A stretch of DNA of 64,000 nt. Source: Bacillus cereus ATCC 14579 (GTDB lineage Bacteria; Bacillota; Bacilli; Bacillales; Bacillaceae_G). The translations under genes were made by a program, and so were the position numbers. Shown piece after piece: positions 27,148 through 36,009 of the stretch. The stretch is from positions 908,501-972,500 of the forward strand of contig NC_004722.1 of assembly GCF_000007825.1 (NCBI RefSeq), given 5' to 3'. How positions within the stretch are numbered: the stretch's first letter is position 1; each line of letters opens with the position of its first letter. The notes under the pieces were generated by a model that worked only from the letters and a program-made list of their open reading frames with translations, did not search any database and was not told the origin of the DNA.

Positions 27148-30100
27148 ATGCCACGATTGATGAAAGTGAGAATGACCAATATCCAATTAGATGAAGGGAA
27201 GAAAATCATCTCAAACAGCTTGTGGGAACCAAATGCCAAAGATGCTCTATTCATCTTAGAAAACGGCGGAGGAAAAACGAGTTTTATTCAACTAGTTACT
27301 CAAACCGTTCTTCCTAACTCCAATTTAAGCAAACGTTTATTAAAAGAAGTGGTGTATAAAGGTACAACTGGTCATATTATGACGGAATGGAAACTAGATG
27401 GAGAAAACCTTCCGTACAAATACTTATGTTTAGGGTTTACTTATATGAATGGGGAAACAAAAACAGAAGAATTAAATTATTTCACATATTTGTTCACCTA
27501 TAACAGAGGGGACACATTAAATATTGATACCCTTCCTACCACAGTAAACGGGAAAGTAACAAGACTAAATGAATACCGTAAGTTTTTAAGACAAAATGAT
27601 ATTCGTATATTTGACGTCAACCGTGATTATAAAAAGGAATTAAAACGATTTCACCTTATTGAAGATGAATGGAAGATGATACAAAAGATTAATGGAGATG
27701 AGGGTGGAGTAGATAATTACTTCAAAACTGCATCCAGCACGTATGACTTATTAGTGAAACTTCTTATCCCAGAAGTCGAAAACACTATATTTGACAGTGA
27801 AGAAAAGAAAAAGGAAATCCAAACGTACTTTAAAGAATACAGTAAAAATCTATTAAGTATTCCGGATATGAAAAGAGACTTGGATGATTTCCAAAGGATA
27901 AAAAATTGTGCTGAAGACATGGTAAAAGCGGTAGAAAACTTTCAAGTAAAAAAGAAATCCTTTGCGGAAGCACAAAAGCATGTAGTTACGTTAAAGAAAA
28001 GCATTGAACTTCAAATTGCGGATAAGGAAGAAAAAATTGATATCTTAATGGATGATATCGAGAAAAATGAAGCATTGATGTATGAAGCGGATTGGAAGAT
28101 TGACAGCTATAAGTCTCATATTTTAAAAGGACAGATCGAAGCAAAAGAAATAGAGCTAGTTGCTGCTGAAAATGAACTTAAAATAAAAACAGAACAATTA
28201 AAACAAGCAAAAGCATTACTACAACAATTGGAAGCAAAAAAAGAATATGGAGATTATCTAGATATTCATAAAAAGGTACTACAGTTAAATGAAGACATAT
28301 CTTCTTTAACAGCAAGTAAACCAGAATTAGAAAAGAGAAGAAATGAATCTAAAACTCTCTTAACAGAGGCGTTAAATTTTCTCATAGAAGAACAACAATT
28401 TGCTTTGGATGATATTAACAACAACATCAAATTTATGATAGAAGAAGTGAATCTTAAAGACGCAGAACGGAAACGATTAGAGAAGGAAAAACAAGATTTA
28501 TATGGAGAGTACAAGGATGCAGAAAATCATTTGAATAATTACCAAGAAGGTAAACAAAAACTGATAGATGAATTAGGAGAAGAAGCCGGATATGATCCAT
28601 CTGTCACGTTCAAATCACTACATGAACAACAACTACAATCTTCAGTGACTATTGCCCAAAAAGAAGAGAAAAGTCGATTAAATAAACAGGATATGGATGA
28701 AAAACGTGAGTTTGTAACGGGTCAAAGAATTGCTATAGACAACAAAAATAACGAAGTTACTTCGTTAAAGGCTGAACATACCACATTTGAAAAGGAGAAA
28801 TATAACTTACTTTCACTTCTTTCAGACGATGGGAAAAATACGATAAACATATTCGAAGATATGCAGGAGTTTCTTCGGTATTATCAATATTCAAAAGTGG
28901 AAGCGGAACAAAAAATAGATAAACTTAAACAGTATATTCATGATTTAGCAAAAAAACTTAGCCTTTGGGAATCACACGATTTCTTTGTTCCTGATGAAAC
29001 TTTATTAAAGGTTCAACAACATCTAGAACAAAAAGGTGTTATTACTATGTTAGGTAGTGAATGGCTATCGGAACTTTCTAGTGAAGAAATGAAAAGCCAG
29101 TACCTTAATTCCTATCCATTGCTTCCTTATACGTTATTGGTTGAAGAAGCAAACTTAACAGAAGTCAAAAAATCCTTGAATAGCTTGAATAAAGAACTGT
29201 TAAACGTACCGTTACTGTTTTATGTAAAGAGTAAACTTCAAATTCAAACAAAATCAGTAGATGCAAAAATAGATGAACTTTTCCCTCTATATGATGAGTT
29301 ATATCTCTATCATCAGTTAGATGTTCAGTGGTTCGCATCTAGAGCTAAAATCCAAGAAATTATTGATGGGTTAAAAATGGAGCTTTCTCAATATAAAGAA
29401 CAATTAACTTTTGCACAAATAACTCTCAATAATTACAATGAAATATTAACTGCATTAGAAACATTCCATACTCGTTATTCTAGTACATTCTCGGAATCCA
29501 ACATGCAAGCTGTCCAGAAATTATCAGAAGATATAAAAGAGATTCACCAACAAATAAATGATACCAATGAACATATTAAGATGTTAGAAAATGAGAACGA
29601 ATTAATTAGTAAATTTATCTCAGATGAAAAAGTAAAAATAGAAAAAAGAGATTCTCATATAAAGCGTCTTCAAAGCTTTATGGACCTTTACTCAAACCCC
29701 GAAGAGCTAGTTGAAAAAGTAAAATATTTAAAAGACCAACATGACCAATACGGGACAAAAGTTAATCTGTGTGAAGAGGAAGTAATAGAGCAACGTGAAA
29801 CATTAGATAGACAGAAAGATAAGAAACGAAGCGTTGAATCTGTTATGGATGGATTAGATAAAGAAAGAAAACACCACCAATTGGACAAGAACCTTGAACC
29901 TTCTGATAGTTACACCAGTGAAGAAAAGAATGAGTACGTAGCCCGTTTTACTGCAGTTCAAAAAGATTACGCGGACAAAAATCAAGCGAAAAATTCTTTT
30001 GAAGAAAATCTTTCAGATAAAAAAAATGAACTTCTAAAATCTGAAAAACGAATCAATGATATCGGATTTACTCTAGAAGAAGTTAAAGTGTTCTATTCTC

Positions 30101-31521
30101 AAGAAATCAATCTAGAAGAGTTAATTACAAAACAAAAAGAGACAGTTAACACACTTTCTATTTCTGAAAGGGATATTGAGATCGAAAAAGGAAAAGTAGG
30201 AGAAAATCTAAAAGAGAAAACCAAACAATTAGAATTAGCTAAGAAGGAGATTGATGAGAAGTACGGAAGAGAAGTATTCCTTTATGAATGGGAGCATGAA
30301 GAAGAACTTAACCGTTTCAAGCAGTCAAAAGAACAATTGGGCGAAGCTAATAAAGCACTTGTAACTAAGAAGGAATTGTTAAGAAATTCTATAATAGATG
30401 CTGAAAAAGCAATGGTACATTTGCAAATTGAAAATCTTCCTCTATATAATGAAAGATTCGGTTTAATACTTGAAGAAGAAATTATTTCAAAGTCAAAAAC
30501 ATATCAAAAATATGCACAAACCCATGCTAATGAGCACGTAACAAAGTTGCAAAAGTTTAAAGAGGGCAAAAAAGGTGTATACCTATCATTTGAAACGTAT
30601 TTAAAGAAGATTCAAGAATCTAATAACCCTAAGACTGAACAATTTGCGAATGGTTTGTCAAAATTGAAAACAAGTGATCAAATATTTGAGTTAGAGTTTA
30701 TTTTAGAATCGTTTAATCGCATCTTTGATACCATTAATGCCTTTGAAGAAGATTTAAAGCGAAAGATAACAGAATGTGAAAAGGATAAGGTAAAACTGGT
30801 AGACTTATGTTTTCAGCGAGTAGAGGCTATTTATAAGAACGTGACTGAAATCCCGAAATCCTCCAAAGTGAAAGTATTTGGTTATGAATTGCAATTGATT
30901 AAAATGAGATGGGACCGTTTTGATGATGAAACCACTCATAGTAATTTACATTACCATGTTCAAACCATTCTGGAAACCTTACAACGAATGAAGAGAGAGA
31001 ACAAACTAGAAAATGAATTGAATGAATACCTAGTACAAAAACTTGATACAGTGGTATTATTAGATAAAATTGCACCTATCAAGAAATGTTTTGTTAGTAT
31101 ATATAAACCACGAAAAAAATCACTTATGACGACCAGTCCAGAAAACTGGAAACCTTGGGATGAAGTTTCTAAATGGTCTGGTGGAGAGGAATTCAGTTCC
31201 TATATGTCCATGTTTATGATACTTGTAACGTATTTGCGTAAAAAAGTTAACGCTAGAGACGATTCTTGGAAAGTGATTATTGCGGATAATCCTTTTGGTA
31301 AAGCTTCATCAGAACACGTAGTAAAACCAATAATGGAACTAGCTAGAAATAGTAAAATACAACTGTTTTGTCTAACAGCTCATAACAATGAAGACATTCG
31401 TTCTCATTTTGAATGTGTCATGAGTAATCGTTATTACAATACAGTAGGTATTGAACTACTTCAAGTGGAGCATAGAGAAAAAGGGGTTTCACTTGGAATG
31501 TTTGCTTATGAGCATGATTAA
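27148..31521 (+). CDS. jetC: Wadjet protein JetC (MukB-like SMC ATPase)
   Basis: 1457 residues, GAGGAGG site. Walker A is LENGGGKTS with Lys43. Long coiled-coil arms fill roughly 270-620 and 780-1200 around a hinge-like middle (GVITMLGSEWLSELSSEEMK). The ABC signature is KWSGGEEFSSYMSMFM (Ser1344) and Walker B is VIIADNPFGKASSEHV with Asp1380. Domain order and length are those of MukB-like Wadjet SMCs, which extrude DNA loops, recognise small closed circles and hand them to JetD for cutting. All ATPase motifs are intact, so the system looks functional. Confidence 0.9.
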   Translation: MPRLMKVRMTNIQLDEGKKIISNSLWEPNAKDALFILENGGGKTSFIQLVTQTVLPNSNLSKRLLKEVVYKGTTGHIMTEWKLDGENLPYKYLCLGFTYMNGETKTEELNYFTYLFTYNRGDTLNIDTLPTTVNGKVTRLNEYRKFLRQNDIRIFDVNRDYKKELKRFHLIEDEWKMIQKINGDEGGVDNYFKTASSTYDLLVKLLIPEVENTIFDSEEKKKEIQTYFKEYSKNLLSIPDMKRDLDDFQRIKNCAEDMVKAVENFQVKKKSFAEAQKHVVTLKKSIELQIADKEEKIDILMDDIEKNEALMYEADWKIDSYKSHILKGQIEAKEIELVAAENELKIKTEQLKQAKALLQQLEAKKEYGDYLDIHKKVLQLNEDISSLTASKPELEKRRNESKTLLTEALNFLIEEQQFALDDINNNIKFMIEEVNLKDAERKRLEKEKQDLYGEYKDAENHLNNYQEGKQKLIDELGEEAGYDPSVTFKSLHEQQLQSSVTIAQKEEKSRLNKQDMDEKREFVTGQRIAIDNKNNEVTSLKAEHTTFEKEKYNLLSLLSDDGKNTINIFEDMQEFLRYYQYSKVEAEQKIDKLKQYIHDLAKKLSLWESHDFFVPDETLLKVQQHLEQKGVITMLGSEWLSELSSEEMKSQYLNSYPLLPYTLLVEEANLTEVKKSLNSLNKELLNVPLLFYVKSKLQIQTKSVDAKIDELFPLYDELYLYHQLDVQWFASRAKIQEIIDGLKMELSQYKEQLTFAQITLNNYNEILTALETFHTRYSSTFSESNMQAVQKLSEDIKEIHQQINDTNEHIKMLENENELISKFISDEKVKIEKRDSHIKRLQSFMDLYSNPEELVEKVKYLKDQHDQYGTKVNLCEEEVIEQRETLDRQKDKKRSVESVMDGLDKERKHHQLDKNLEPSDSYTSEEKNEYVARFTAVQKDYADKNQAKNSFEENLSDKKNELLKSEKRINDIGFTLEEVKVFYSQEINLEELITKQKETVNTLSISERDIEIEKGKVGENLKEKTKQLELAKKEIDEKYGREVFLYEWEHEEELNRFKQSKEQLGEANKALVTKKELLRNSIIDAEKAMVHLQIENLPLYNERFGLILEEEIISKSKTYQKYAQTHANEHVTKLQKFKEGKKGVYLSFETYLKKIQESNNPKTEQFANGLSKLKTSDQIFELEFILESFNRIFDTINAFEEDLKRKITECEKDKVKLVDLCFQRVEAIYKNVTEIPKSSKVKVFGYELQLIKMRWDRFDDETTHSNLHYHVQTILETLQRMKRENKLENELNEYLVQKLDTVVLLDKIAPIKKCFVSIYKPRKKSLMTTSPENWKPWDEVSKWSGGEEFSSYMSMFMILVTYLRKKVNARDDSWKVIIADNPFGKASSEHVVKPIMELARNSKIQLFCLTAHNNEDIRSHFECVMSNRYYNTVGIELLQVEHREKGVSLGMFAYEHD

Positions 31522-31577
31522 TAATTTTTGAGGGTCATATTGGCCCTCTATATATATAGAATTTAGAGGTGTCAAAT

Positions 31578-31742
31578 ATGTCAAAGGTAACTATTAACAT
31601 ACGGGTAGAACAAGAAATGAAAGAGAAACTGAACGATATAGGAAAGCAATTAGGATTATCAGAAGCAGATGTATGTAGAATGGCCTTTGCAGAATATATA
31701 CAAAATCGAATTCATTTGATAAACAAGGATAAAAATAATTGA
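31578..31742 (+). CDS. Small ribbon-helix-helix protein downstream of Wadjet
   Basis: 54 residues, TTAGAGGTG site upstream of the ATG. MSKVTINIRVEQEMKEKLNDI is a classic RHH beta-strand plus helix; the second helix is GLSEADVCRMAFAEYIQNRI. RHH proteins bind DNA as dimers and act as repressors or antitoxins. It is separated from jetC by 56 bp with a weak GAGGG/CCCTC hairpin, so it may be co-transcribed in part. It could regulate the jet operon; no toxin gene accompanies it. Confidence 0.7.
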   Translation: MSKVTINIRVEQEMKEKLNDIGKQLGLSEADVCRMAFAEYIQNRIHLINKDKNN

Positions 31743-31878
31743 TAAAGGAGTTTGATAGATACAATTATTCATTAAAGATTTTTGGAGGTTCCATTCGATT
31801 GTTTTTATAGTTTGATAATGGTTAAGTAGAGATAAGTTTTTTATAAAGAATAATTAACATTTATTAGTGTTTATATGG

Positions 31879-31920
31879 AAGAGCGTCCTAAAAATATATA
31901 ATTTTGGTGCTCTTTTTTTA
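31879..31920 (+). terminator. Terminator after the Wadjet block
   Basis: AGAGCGTCCTAAAA / TTTTGGTGCTCT imperfect stem and a T7 tail. Confidence 0.7.
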
Positions 31921-31925
31921 TTTAA

Positions 31926-32035
31926 TTTGTAGGGAATGTGACTGATTCTGTGATCACTGGCTTTGCAGAGAGTAATTATAAATGAATAAAAACCGCATAA
32001 AATGTTAAATTAAAACGGTTTCTATCAGTATGACC
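31926..32035. repeat. Direct repeat copy B, flanking the Wadjet block on the right
   Basis: Same orientation and length as copy A at 23017. The hairpin arms here are AAACCG ... CGGTTT, where copy A has AAACTG ... CAGTTT, so the pairing is kept by compensatory changes. No integrase is attached, but the TTTGTAGGGAATGTGAC start corresponds to the integrase stop-codon region in copy A. Confidence 0.75.
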
Positions 32036-32080
32036 AAGGGGGCTTGAACCGCCGAATGCCACCCATGTTAAGGTGGAAAT
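32036..32080 (-). other. tRNA 3'-end-like sequence beside repeat B
   Basis: On the minus strand it contains GGCGGTTCAAGCCCCCTTGG, resembling a T-arm and acceptor end. It differs from the sequence at the same place beside copy A. No complete tRNA is present. Confidence 0.3.
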
Positions 32081-32198
32081 CTGATTTTATCTATGTCGGT
32101 ATTAATCAATTTTTTTCTGTACATTCCCCTTGCACCTCCCCCAACGTCACCCCCTAACCTAAAGAAGACAAATCAAAAAGTGGGGGGCAAAATCACTT

Positions 32199-32537
32199 AT
32201 GAAAACCACCAAAAAAGAAAAAAGCAACACCATCATCATGCTACTAATCTCAGCTGCAATAGGAATCTTTTCACCACTACTCATGTACATCACACTGGCA
32301 CGTAAAAATGAAGTGTACAAATACCATTGCCGAAAGGCGTTCAACTTTCATTTGTTAATTTTTCTGCTATTTAATATTAGTTCGCGTATTAGTGATGTTT
32401 TGTTTTGGATTGTATTTATCTTTGAGGTAGTTCAAGTGATCATTGTTGCGTGGAAAGTAATACGTGATGAACCGTATCGTTATTTCATTCGAATTCCGTT
32501 ATTTAAAGAAGATAAGTACGCGTTGGAAGGAGAATAG
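32199..32537 (+). CDS. DUF4870-like membrane protein
   Basis: 112 residues; GGGGGG lies 13 bp before the ATG. Three hydrophobic segments: IIMLLISAAIGIFSPLLMYI, FHLLIFLLFNISSRI, and VLFWIVFIFEVVQVIIVAW. The motif KNEVYKYHCRKAFNFHL before the second span is the DUF4870 pattern. Function unknown. It heads a three-gene unit with a small membrane gene and a MerR regulator. Confidence 0.65.
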   Translation: MKTTKKEKSNTIIMLLISAAIGIFSPLLMYITLARKNEVYKYHCRKAFNFHLLIFLLFNISSRISDVLFWIVFIFEVVQVIIVAWKVIRDEPYRYFIRIPLFKEDKYALEGE

Positions 32538-32540
32538 GTG

Positions 32541-32792
32541 ATGAAACAAGAAGTGGAGGTAAAGGGAAAGCAATTTTTTGTTATGGTTGCAGTGTTGTTT
32601 ATTGCGATTTATATTGTTTTACCAAAAAGAAAGTATGAGTACTTTTATGATGGTATTAGCGAGTATGAAAATCGTTATAGAGGGAATGTTCCTTTTTTAT
32701 TACTTGTTGTAGGTTTGTTTCAATATTGTAGGCAGAATGAGATGAGTTTTTCTCATATGCTTCAGTATGTGAAAGAGAAGTTATCGGAGTAG
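32541..32792 (+). CDS. Small membrane protein, unknown function
   Basis: 83 residues from the ATG at 32541, chosen over the GTG at 32538 for spacing to GGAAGGAG. Two hydrophobic segments (FFVMVAVLFIAIYIVL and VPFLLLVVGLFQYC) flank an acidic, Tyr-rich loop. Four bp after the previous stop, so co-transcribed. No family recognised. Confidence 0.6.
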   Translation: MKQEVEVKGKQFFVMVAVLFIAIYIVLPKRKYEYFYDGISEYENRYRGNVPFLLLVVGLFQYCRQNEMSFSHMLQYVKEKLSE

Positions 32793-32800
32793 GTGATGAC

Positions 32801-33538
32801 ATGGCTTGGCTGATTAGTGAGTTCGCAAGTGTTGGGGATGTTACGGTGCGGGCGCTTCGTTATTATGACAAGATTAATTTATTAAAACCGAGCGATTATA
32901 CTGAGGGTGGGCATCGGTTATATACGAAAGATGATCTGTATGTGCTGCAGCAAATCCAATCGTTTAAGCATCTTGGTTTTTCGCTTGGAGAAATTCAAAA
33001 TATTATATTGCAGCGTGATATAGAGACAGAAGTCTTTTTAAGACAGATGCATTTTCAAAGAGAAGTGCTTCTGGCAGAGCAAGAAAGAATTGCGAAGGTG
33101 CTTTCGCATATGGATGAGATGACGAAGAAGTTTCAAAAGGAAGAACGAGTGAATGTCGCTTTGTTTTCTTCGTTTTTGCAAACCTTCATATGGGAGAAAG
33201 AAAATAAAGAATGGTTAGAGGAACACTTTTCAACGGAGAGTATTCAAGCGTTTTATAATAATAAGGAATTAAAAGAAAAGTTTGATCGGCGTTTTATGGA
33301 TGTGATAGGGAAGTTGAAAAAGTATAAGGAAGAAGAGAAGGATCCGAGTCATCATGACGTTCAAGTTACTTTGAAGGAATTTTTCCATTTAATAGAAAAG
33401 ATAACTGACTATCTTGATATATCTCAAAGTGAGGTAGTGAGTGTAATTAAACAATCAAAAATTTCAATGGCCGAATTCCCTACTCTTTTCACAAATGAGG
33501 AAGAACAGTATATAAAAGAAGCTATGAATAAAATGTAG
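32801..33538 (+). CDS. MerR-family transcription regulator
   Basis: 245 residues. The N-terminal winged helix has LISEFASVGDVTVRALRYYD, the classic ALRYYD helix-wing, followed by GGHRLYTKDDLYVLQQIQSF and LGFSLGEIQNIIL; a dimerisation coiled-coil spans ~75-112. The C-terminal ~120 residues resemble the TipA/Mta effector half with helical content. There is no Cys metal-binding pair, so a small organic effector or drug is more likely than a metal. It probably controls its own operon. Confidence 0.85.
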   Translation: MAWLISEFASVGDVTVRALRYYDKINLLKPSDYTEGGHRLYTKDDLYVLQQIQSFKHLGFSLGEIQNIILQRDIETEVFLRQMHFQREVLLAEQERIAKVLSHMDEMTKKFQKEERVNVALFSSFLQTFIWEKENKEWLEEHFSTESIQAFYNNKELKEKFDRRFMDVIGKLKKYKEEEKDPSHHDVQVTLKEFFHLIEKITDYLDISQSEVVSVIKQSKISMAEFPTLFTNEEEQYIKEAMNKM

Positions 33539-33811
33539 CCCATCAGTAGATAGTTTCCTCATTAGTAATGAAATAGGGAAGCTGTCCCTTTATTTTATTA
33601 AGGTTAAATACGATTCTTCATATCATACTGTACTCTTTTGCTTATTACTTTTATTAGTGCCTTTATAGGCAGTTCATTTGATAAATTAAAATTTTATTAT
33701 CTGACAAATCAATTAAATGATTTGTTGTTAAAAAAAATATTAAAACATGGTAATATATAGTTTGAGTGAAATTAATTGTAATTAAATAAAAGAATGAGAG
33801 GGACAAGAGAT

Positions 33812-34540
33812 TTGAATACTTTATTTTTAGTATTGTTTTATGTGTGCTTAATAGCATTAATTATTGGGATTATTAAACCTCAATTAGTAGTTAGATGGGG
33901 ATCAGAAGAAAAACGAAATAGAAAAAGTGTATTAAAGTTCTATGGAATAGGCGTAGTAGCAATGTTTATTTTATTTGGTGTAACTTCTGAGGATACGAAA
34001 AAGACAGAAGAAGCAAAAACCGAGGCTAAGCCAGCTAAAGCTGAACAGAAGAAAGAGTTAACAGCAGAGGAAAAAGCAGCAGCAGAACAAGCAGCGGCAG
34101 AGAAAGCAGCAGCAGAGAAAGCGGCAGCAGAGAAAGCAGCAGCGGAGAAGGCAGCAGCAGAACAAGCAGCGGCAGAGAAAGCAGCAGCGGAGAAAGCGGC
34201 AAAAGAGGAAGAAGAGCGAATTGGATATGAAACAGGAATTACATATGATCAACTAGCCAGAACACCGGATGAGTTTAAAGGAAAGAAAGCTAAATTTACA
34301 GGGAAAGTCCTTCAAGTAATGGAAGGAAAAGGCGAGACGCAATTAAGAGTAGCGGTTAATGGAAATTACGATAAAGTATTATACGTTGTTTATAAAAGTG
34401 ACATTCTAAATTCAAGAGTGTTAGAAAAAGATAATGTTACTGTTAAGGGGAAATCTGCAGGTATATATACTTATAAATCTACTATGGGTGGCGAAATTAG
34501 TATTCCAGCAATGTTAGTAGAAAAAATTGATATTAATTAA
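33812..34540 (+). CDS. Membrane-anchored protein with AAAEK repeats and OB-like domain
   Basis: About 242 residues from the TTG at 33812 with GAGAGGGA upstream; an ATG at 33794 overlaps that site. Two membrane spans near the N-terminus (LFLVLFYVCLIALIIGII; FYGIGVVAMFILFGV), then an alanine-rich charged helix of repeated AAAEK/AAAEQ units (~90-135). The C-terminal ~100 residues (FKGKKAKFTGKVLQVMEGKG, then LRVAVNGNYDKVLYVVYKS) look like an OB-fold of the tRNA_anti-like type. The helix would act as a rigid stalk. Function unknown. Confidence 0.6.
   Translation: MNTLFLVLFYVCLIALIIGIIKPQLVVRWGSEEKRNRKSVLKFYGIGVVAMFILFGVTSEDTKKTEEAKTEAKPAKAEQKKELTAEEKAAAEQAAAEKAAAEKAAAEKAAAEKAAAEQAAAEKAAAEKAAKEEEERIGYETGITYDQLARTPDEFKGKKAKFTGKVLQVMEGKGETQLRVAVNGNYDKVLYVVYKSDILNSRVLEKDNVTVKGKSAGIYTYKSTMGGEISIPAMLVEKIDIN
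34070..34205 (+). repeat. In-frame 15-bp tandem repeats encoding AAAEK/AAAEQ
   Basis: About nine units of GCAGCAGCAGAGAAA-type sequence with third-position changes. Coding repeats of this sort expand and contract by slippage in steps of 5 residues without breaking the frame. Confidence 0.8.
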
Positions 34541-34551
34541 TAAGAAGCAAC

Positions 34552-34586
34552 AAAGCAGTTTAACACCTAGTTAAACTGCTTTTCCA
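34552..34586 (+). terminator. Terminator after the AAAEK-repeat gene
   Basis: AAAGCAGTTTAAC / GTTAAACTGCTTT with a 5-bp loop and T-rich tail. Confidence 0.85.
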
Positions 34587-34622
34587 TTATAATAGAAGAA
34601 AAACCTAACGGAGGAAATTCCC

Positions 34623-34948
34623 ATGCCAACCTACAAAAACTAATCCGAAACAAAATCCCACAAATAATAAAAACCAACGGAAAAACACCTACAACAAGAA
34701 TCCTACCCGAAGAAGAATACATAAAAGAACTCTGCAAAAAACCAGAAGAAGAACTAACCGAATATCTAGAAGCAACAACAAAAGCACATAAACTCGAAGA
34801 ACTATCCGACCTACTAGAACTAATAAACGCCCTAGCCGAACACGAAGGCACAACACTAGAAGAAATCAACAACATCCGTAAAAAGAAAGCAGAAGAACGA
34901 GGTGGTTTCTCAGATCGCGTCTTCCTAATCGAAGTAACCGATAACTAA
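34623..34948 (+). pseudogene. MazG-like pyrophosphohydrolase, frameshifted near the start
   Basis: An ATG with GGAGG starts MPTY, then one missing base puts TAA at codon 7. Restoring a base gives 108 residues: YNKLIRNKIPQIIKTNGKTP, EEEYIKELCKKPEEELTEYL, then KLEELSDLLELINALAEHEG, with the ExxE...ExxD metal-binding pattern of MazG-type nucleotide pyrophosphohydrolases. B. cereus relatives carry it annotated as phosphoribosyl-ATP pyrophosphohydrolase-like. The strand is extremely A/C-rich, unlike the neighbours. The fragment at 17711 is in frame at the lesion, so the ancestral frame can be read directly. Confidence 0.7.
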
Positions 34949-35145
34949 CCCCTCCTAAGCCCCTTACAAGCCCCTACCAAGTAATAAATCACTAAGAAAA
35001 AACATAACAAAACAAAAACACCAACAAACACCGTAGTAGGAGTCGAAAAAATTTTTGAAATAACACGCCAAAAACCCAGCCCTCCTTCCTATATATAGTA
35101 CAAAGAGAAAATTTTCATTTTTGAATTAGGACGGGAGGAATTAGG

Positions 35146-36009
35146 ATGGCGGTCTATCGTAATGTGCAGGTGAATTTTTGGCAGGATGATTTTGTTTTGG
35201 ATTTGACGCCGGAGGAGCGGTATTTTTATGTGTATTTGCTGACTTGTTCGAAGACGACGCAGTGCGGGATTTTTCCTTTTCCGAAGCGATTAGCTGAGAT
35301 GGAGACGGGTTATAATCGGGAGACTGTTGATAAGCTTGTGCAGCGCTTTGTTGATTATGGAAAGATTCTTTATGATGCGGATACGCGGGAGTTATTCGTT
35401 TTAAATTGGCTTCGTTATAATCCGGTGACGAATACGAATGTGGAGAAGTGTGTGCTTCGTGAGCTGAAGAGTGTGAAGAATAAGGAGTTTGTACATATGT
35501 TTCTTCAGAAGTGCGTAGAGGAGGAGCTGAATGTTCCAATGCTTTTAGCGCATTTCGGTATGCCGAGTGATTTGGCTGTAGATGATGTTGAGCCAGTTTG
35601 TGAGGAGACAGAGGCGGAAGAAGAGGTTATAGAGGAAGAAACGGGAAGTCGTGTGTTTTCTTTTTATGAGCAACATTTCGGTAGTTTGTCTCCTTTTGCG
35701 GTGGAGGAACTGAGTGCGTGGATGGAAGATTTGTCAGAGGAGCTTGTGTTGAAGGCGCTTCAAATTGCGTTTGAGAATAATAAGCGGACGGTTGCTTATG
35801 TGAAGGGCATTTTGAGAGGCTGGCACGGGAAAGGGTTTACGAAAGTGTGTGAGGTTGAGGCAGATACGGCTAAGTTTCGGAAGAAGGAGTCGTCTGTTAG
35901 TACGGGGGAGACGGAGGAGTTTTTGGCGAGGTGTGAGGAGTGGGAGAAGAATGCGCCATCTGAGGAAGAGTTGCAGCGCTTTTTAGCGGAGCGCGGGTGG
36001 CGGCCATGA
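35146..36009 (+). CDS. DnaD-domain replication/primosome protein
   Basis: 287 residues, GGGAGGAAT site. The N-terminal winged helix (YRNVQVNFWQDDFVLDLTPE, then GIFPFPKRLAEMETGYNRET) is typical of phage replisome organisers and DnaD-like proteins; the C-terminal DnaD domain is FSFYEQHFGSLSPFAVEELS with the YVKGILRGW motif. It overlaps the helicase gene by 4 bp. Such proteins help load the replicative helicase. The acidic linker between domains is long. Confidence 0.85.
   Translation: MAVYRNVQVNFWQDDFVLDLTPEERYFYVYLLTCSKTTQCGIFPFPKRLAEMETGYNRETVDKLVQRFVDYGKILYDADTRELFVLNWLRYNPVTNTNVEKCVLRELKSVKNKEFVHMFLQKCVEEELNVPMLLAHFGMPSDLAVDDVEPVCEETEAEEEVIEEETGSRVFSFYEQHFGSLSPFAVEELSAWMEDLSEELVLKALQIAFENNKRTVAYVKGILRGWHGKGFTKVCEVEADTAKFRKKESSVSTGETEEFLARCEEWEKNAPSEEELQRFLAERGWRP

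Noticed and set aside
27148..31521. RecN/SbcC-type repair ATPase
   Set aside because: Length, domain order and the adjacent kleisin, MukE-like and TOPRIM genes identify it as JetC.
34070..34205. Regular short repeats that could suggest CRISPR
   Set aside because: Units are contiguous, 15 bp, in frame and without spacers; no cas genes are present anywhere in the window.
34058..34252. Minus-strand Cys/Phe/Leu-rich reading frame
   Set aside because: It is the antisense of the AAAEK repeat, has no ribosome site and shows only the repeat's composition.
35141..35539. Minus-strand Ser/Pro/His-rich frame
   Set aside because: Shadow of the DnaD gene; composition follows from its codons.
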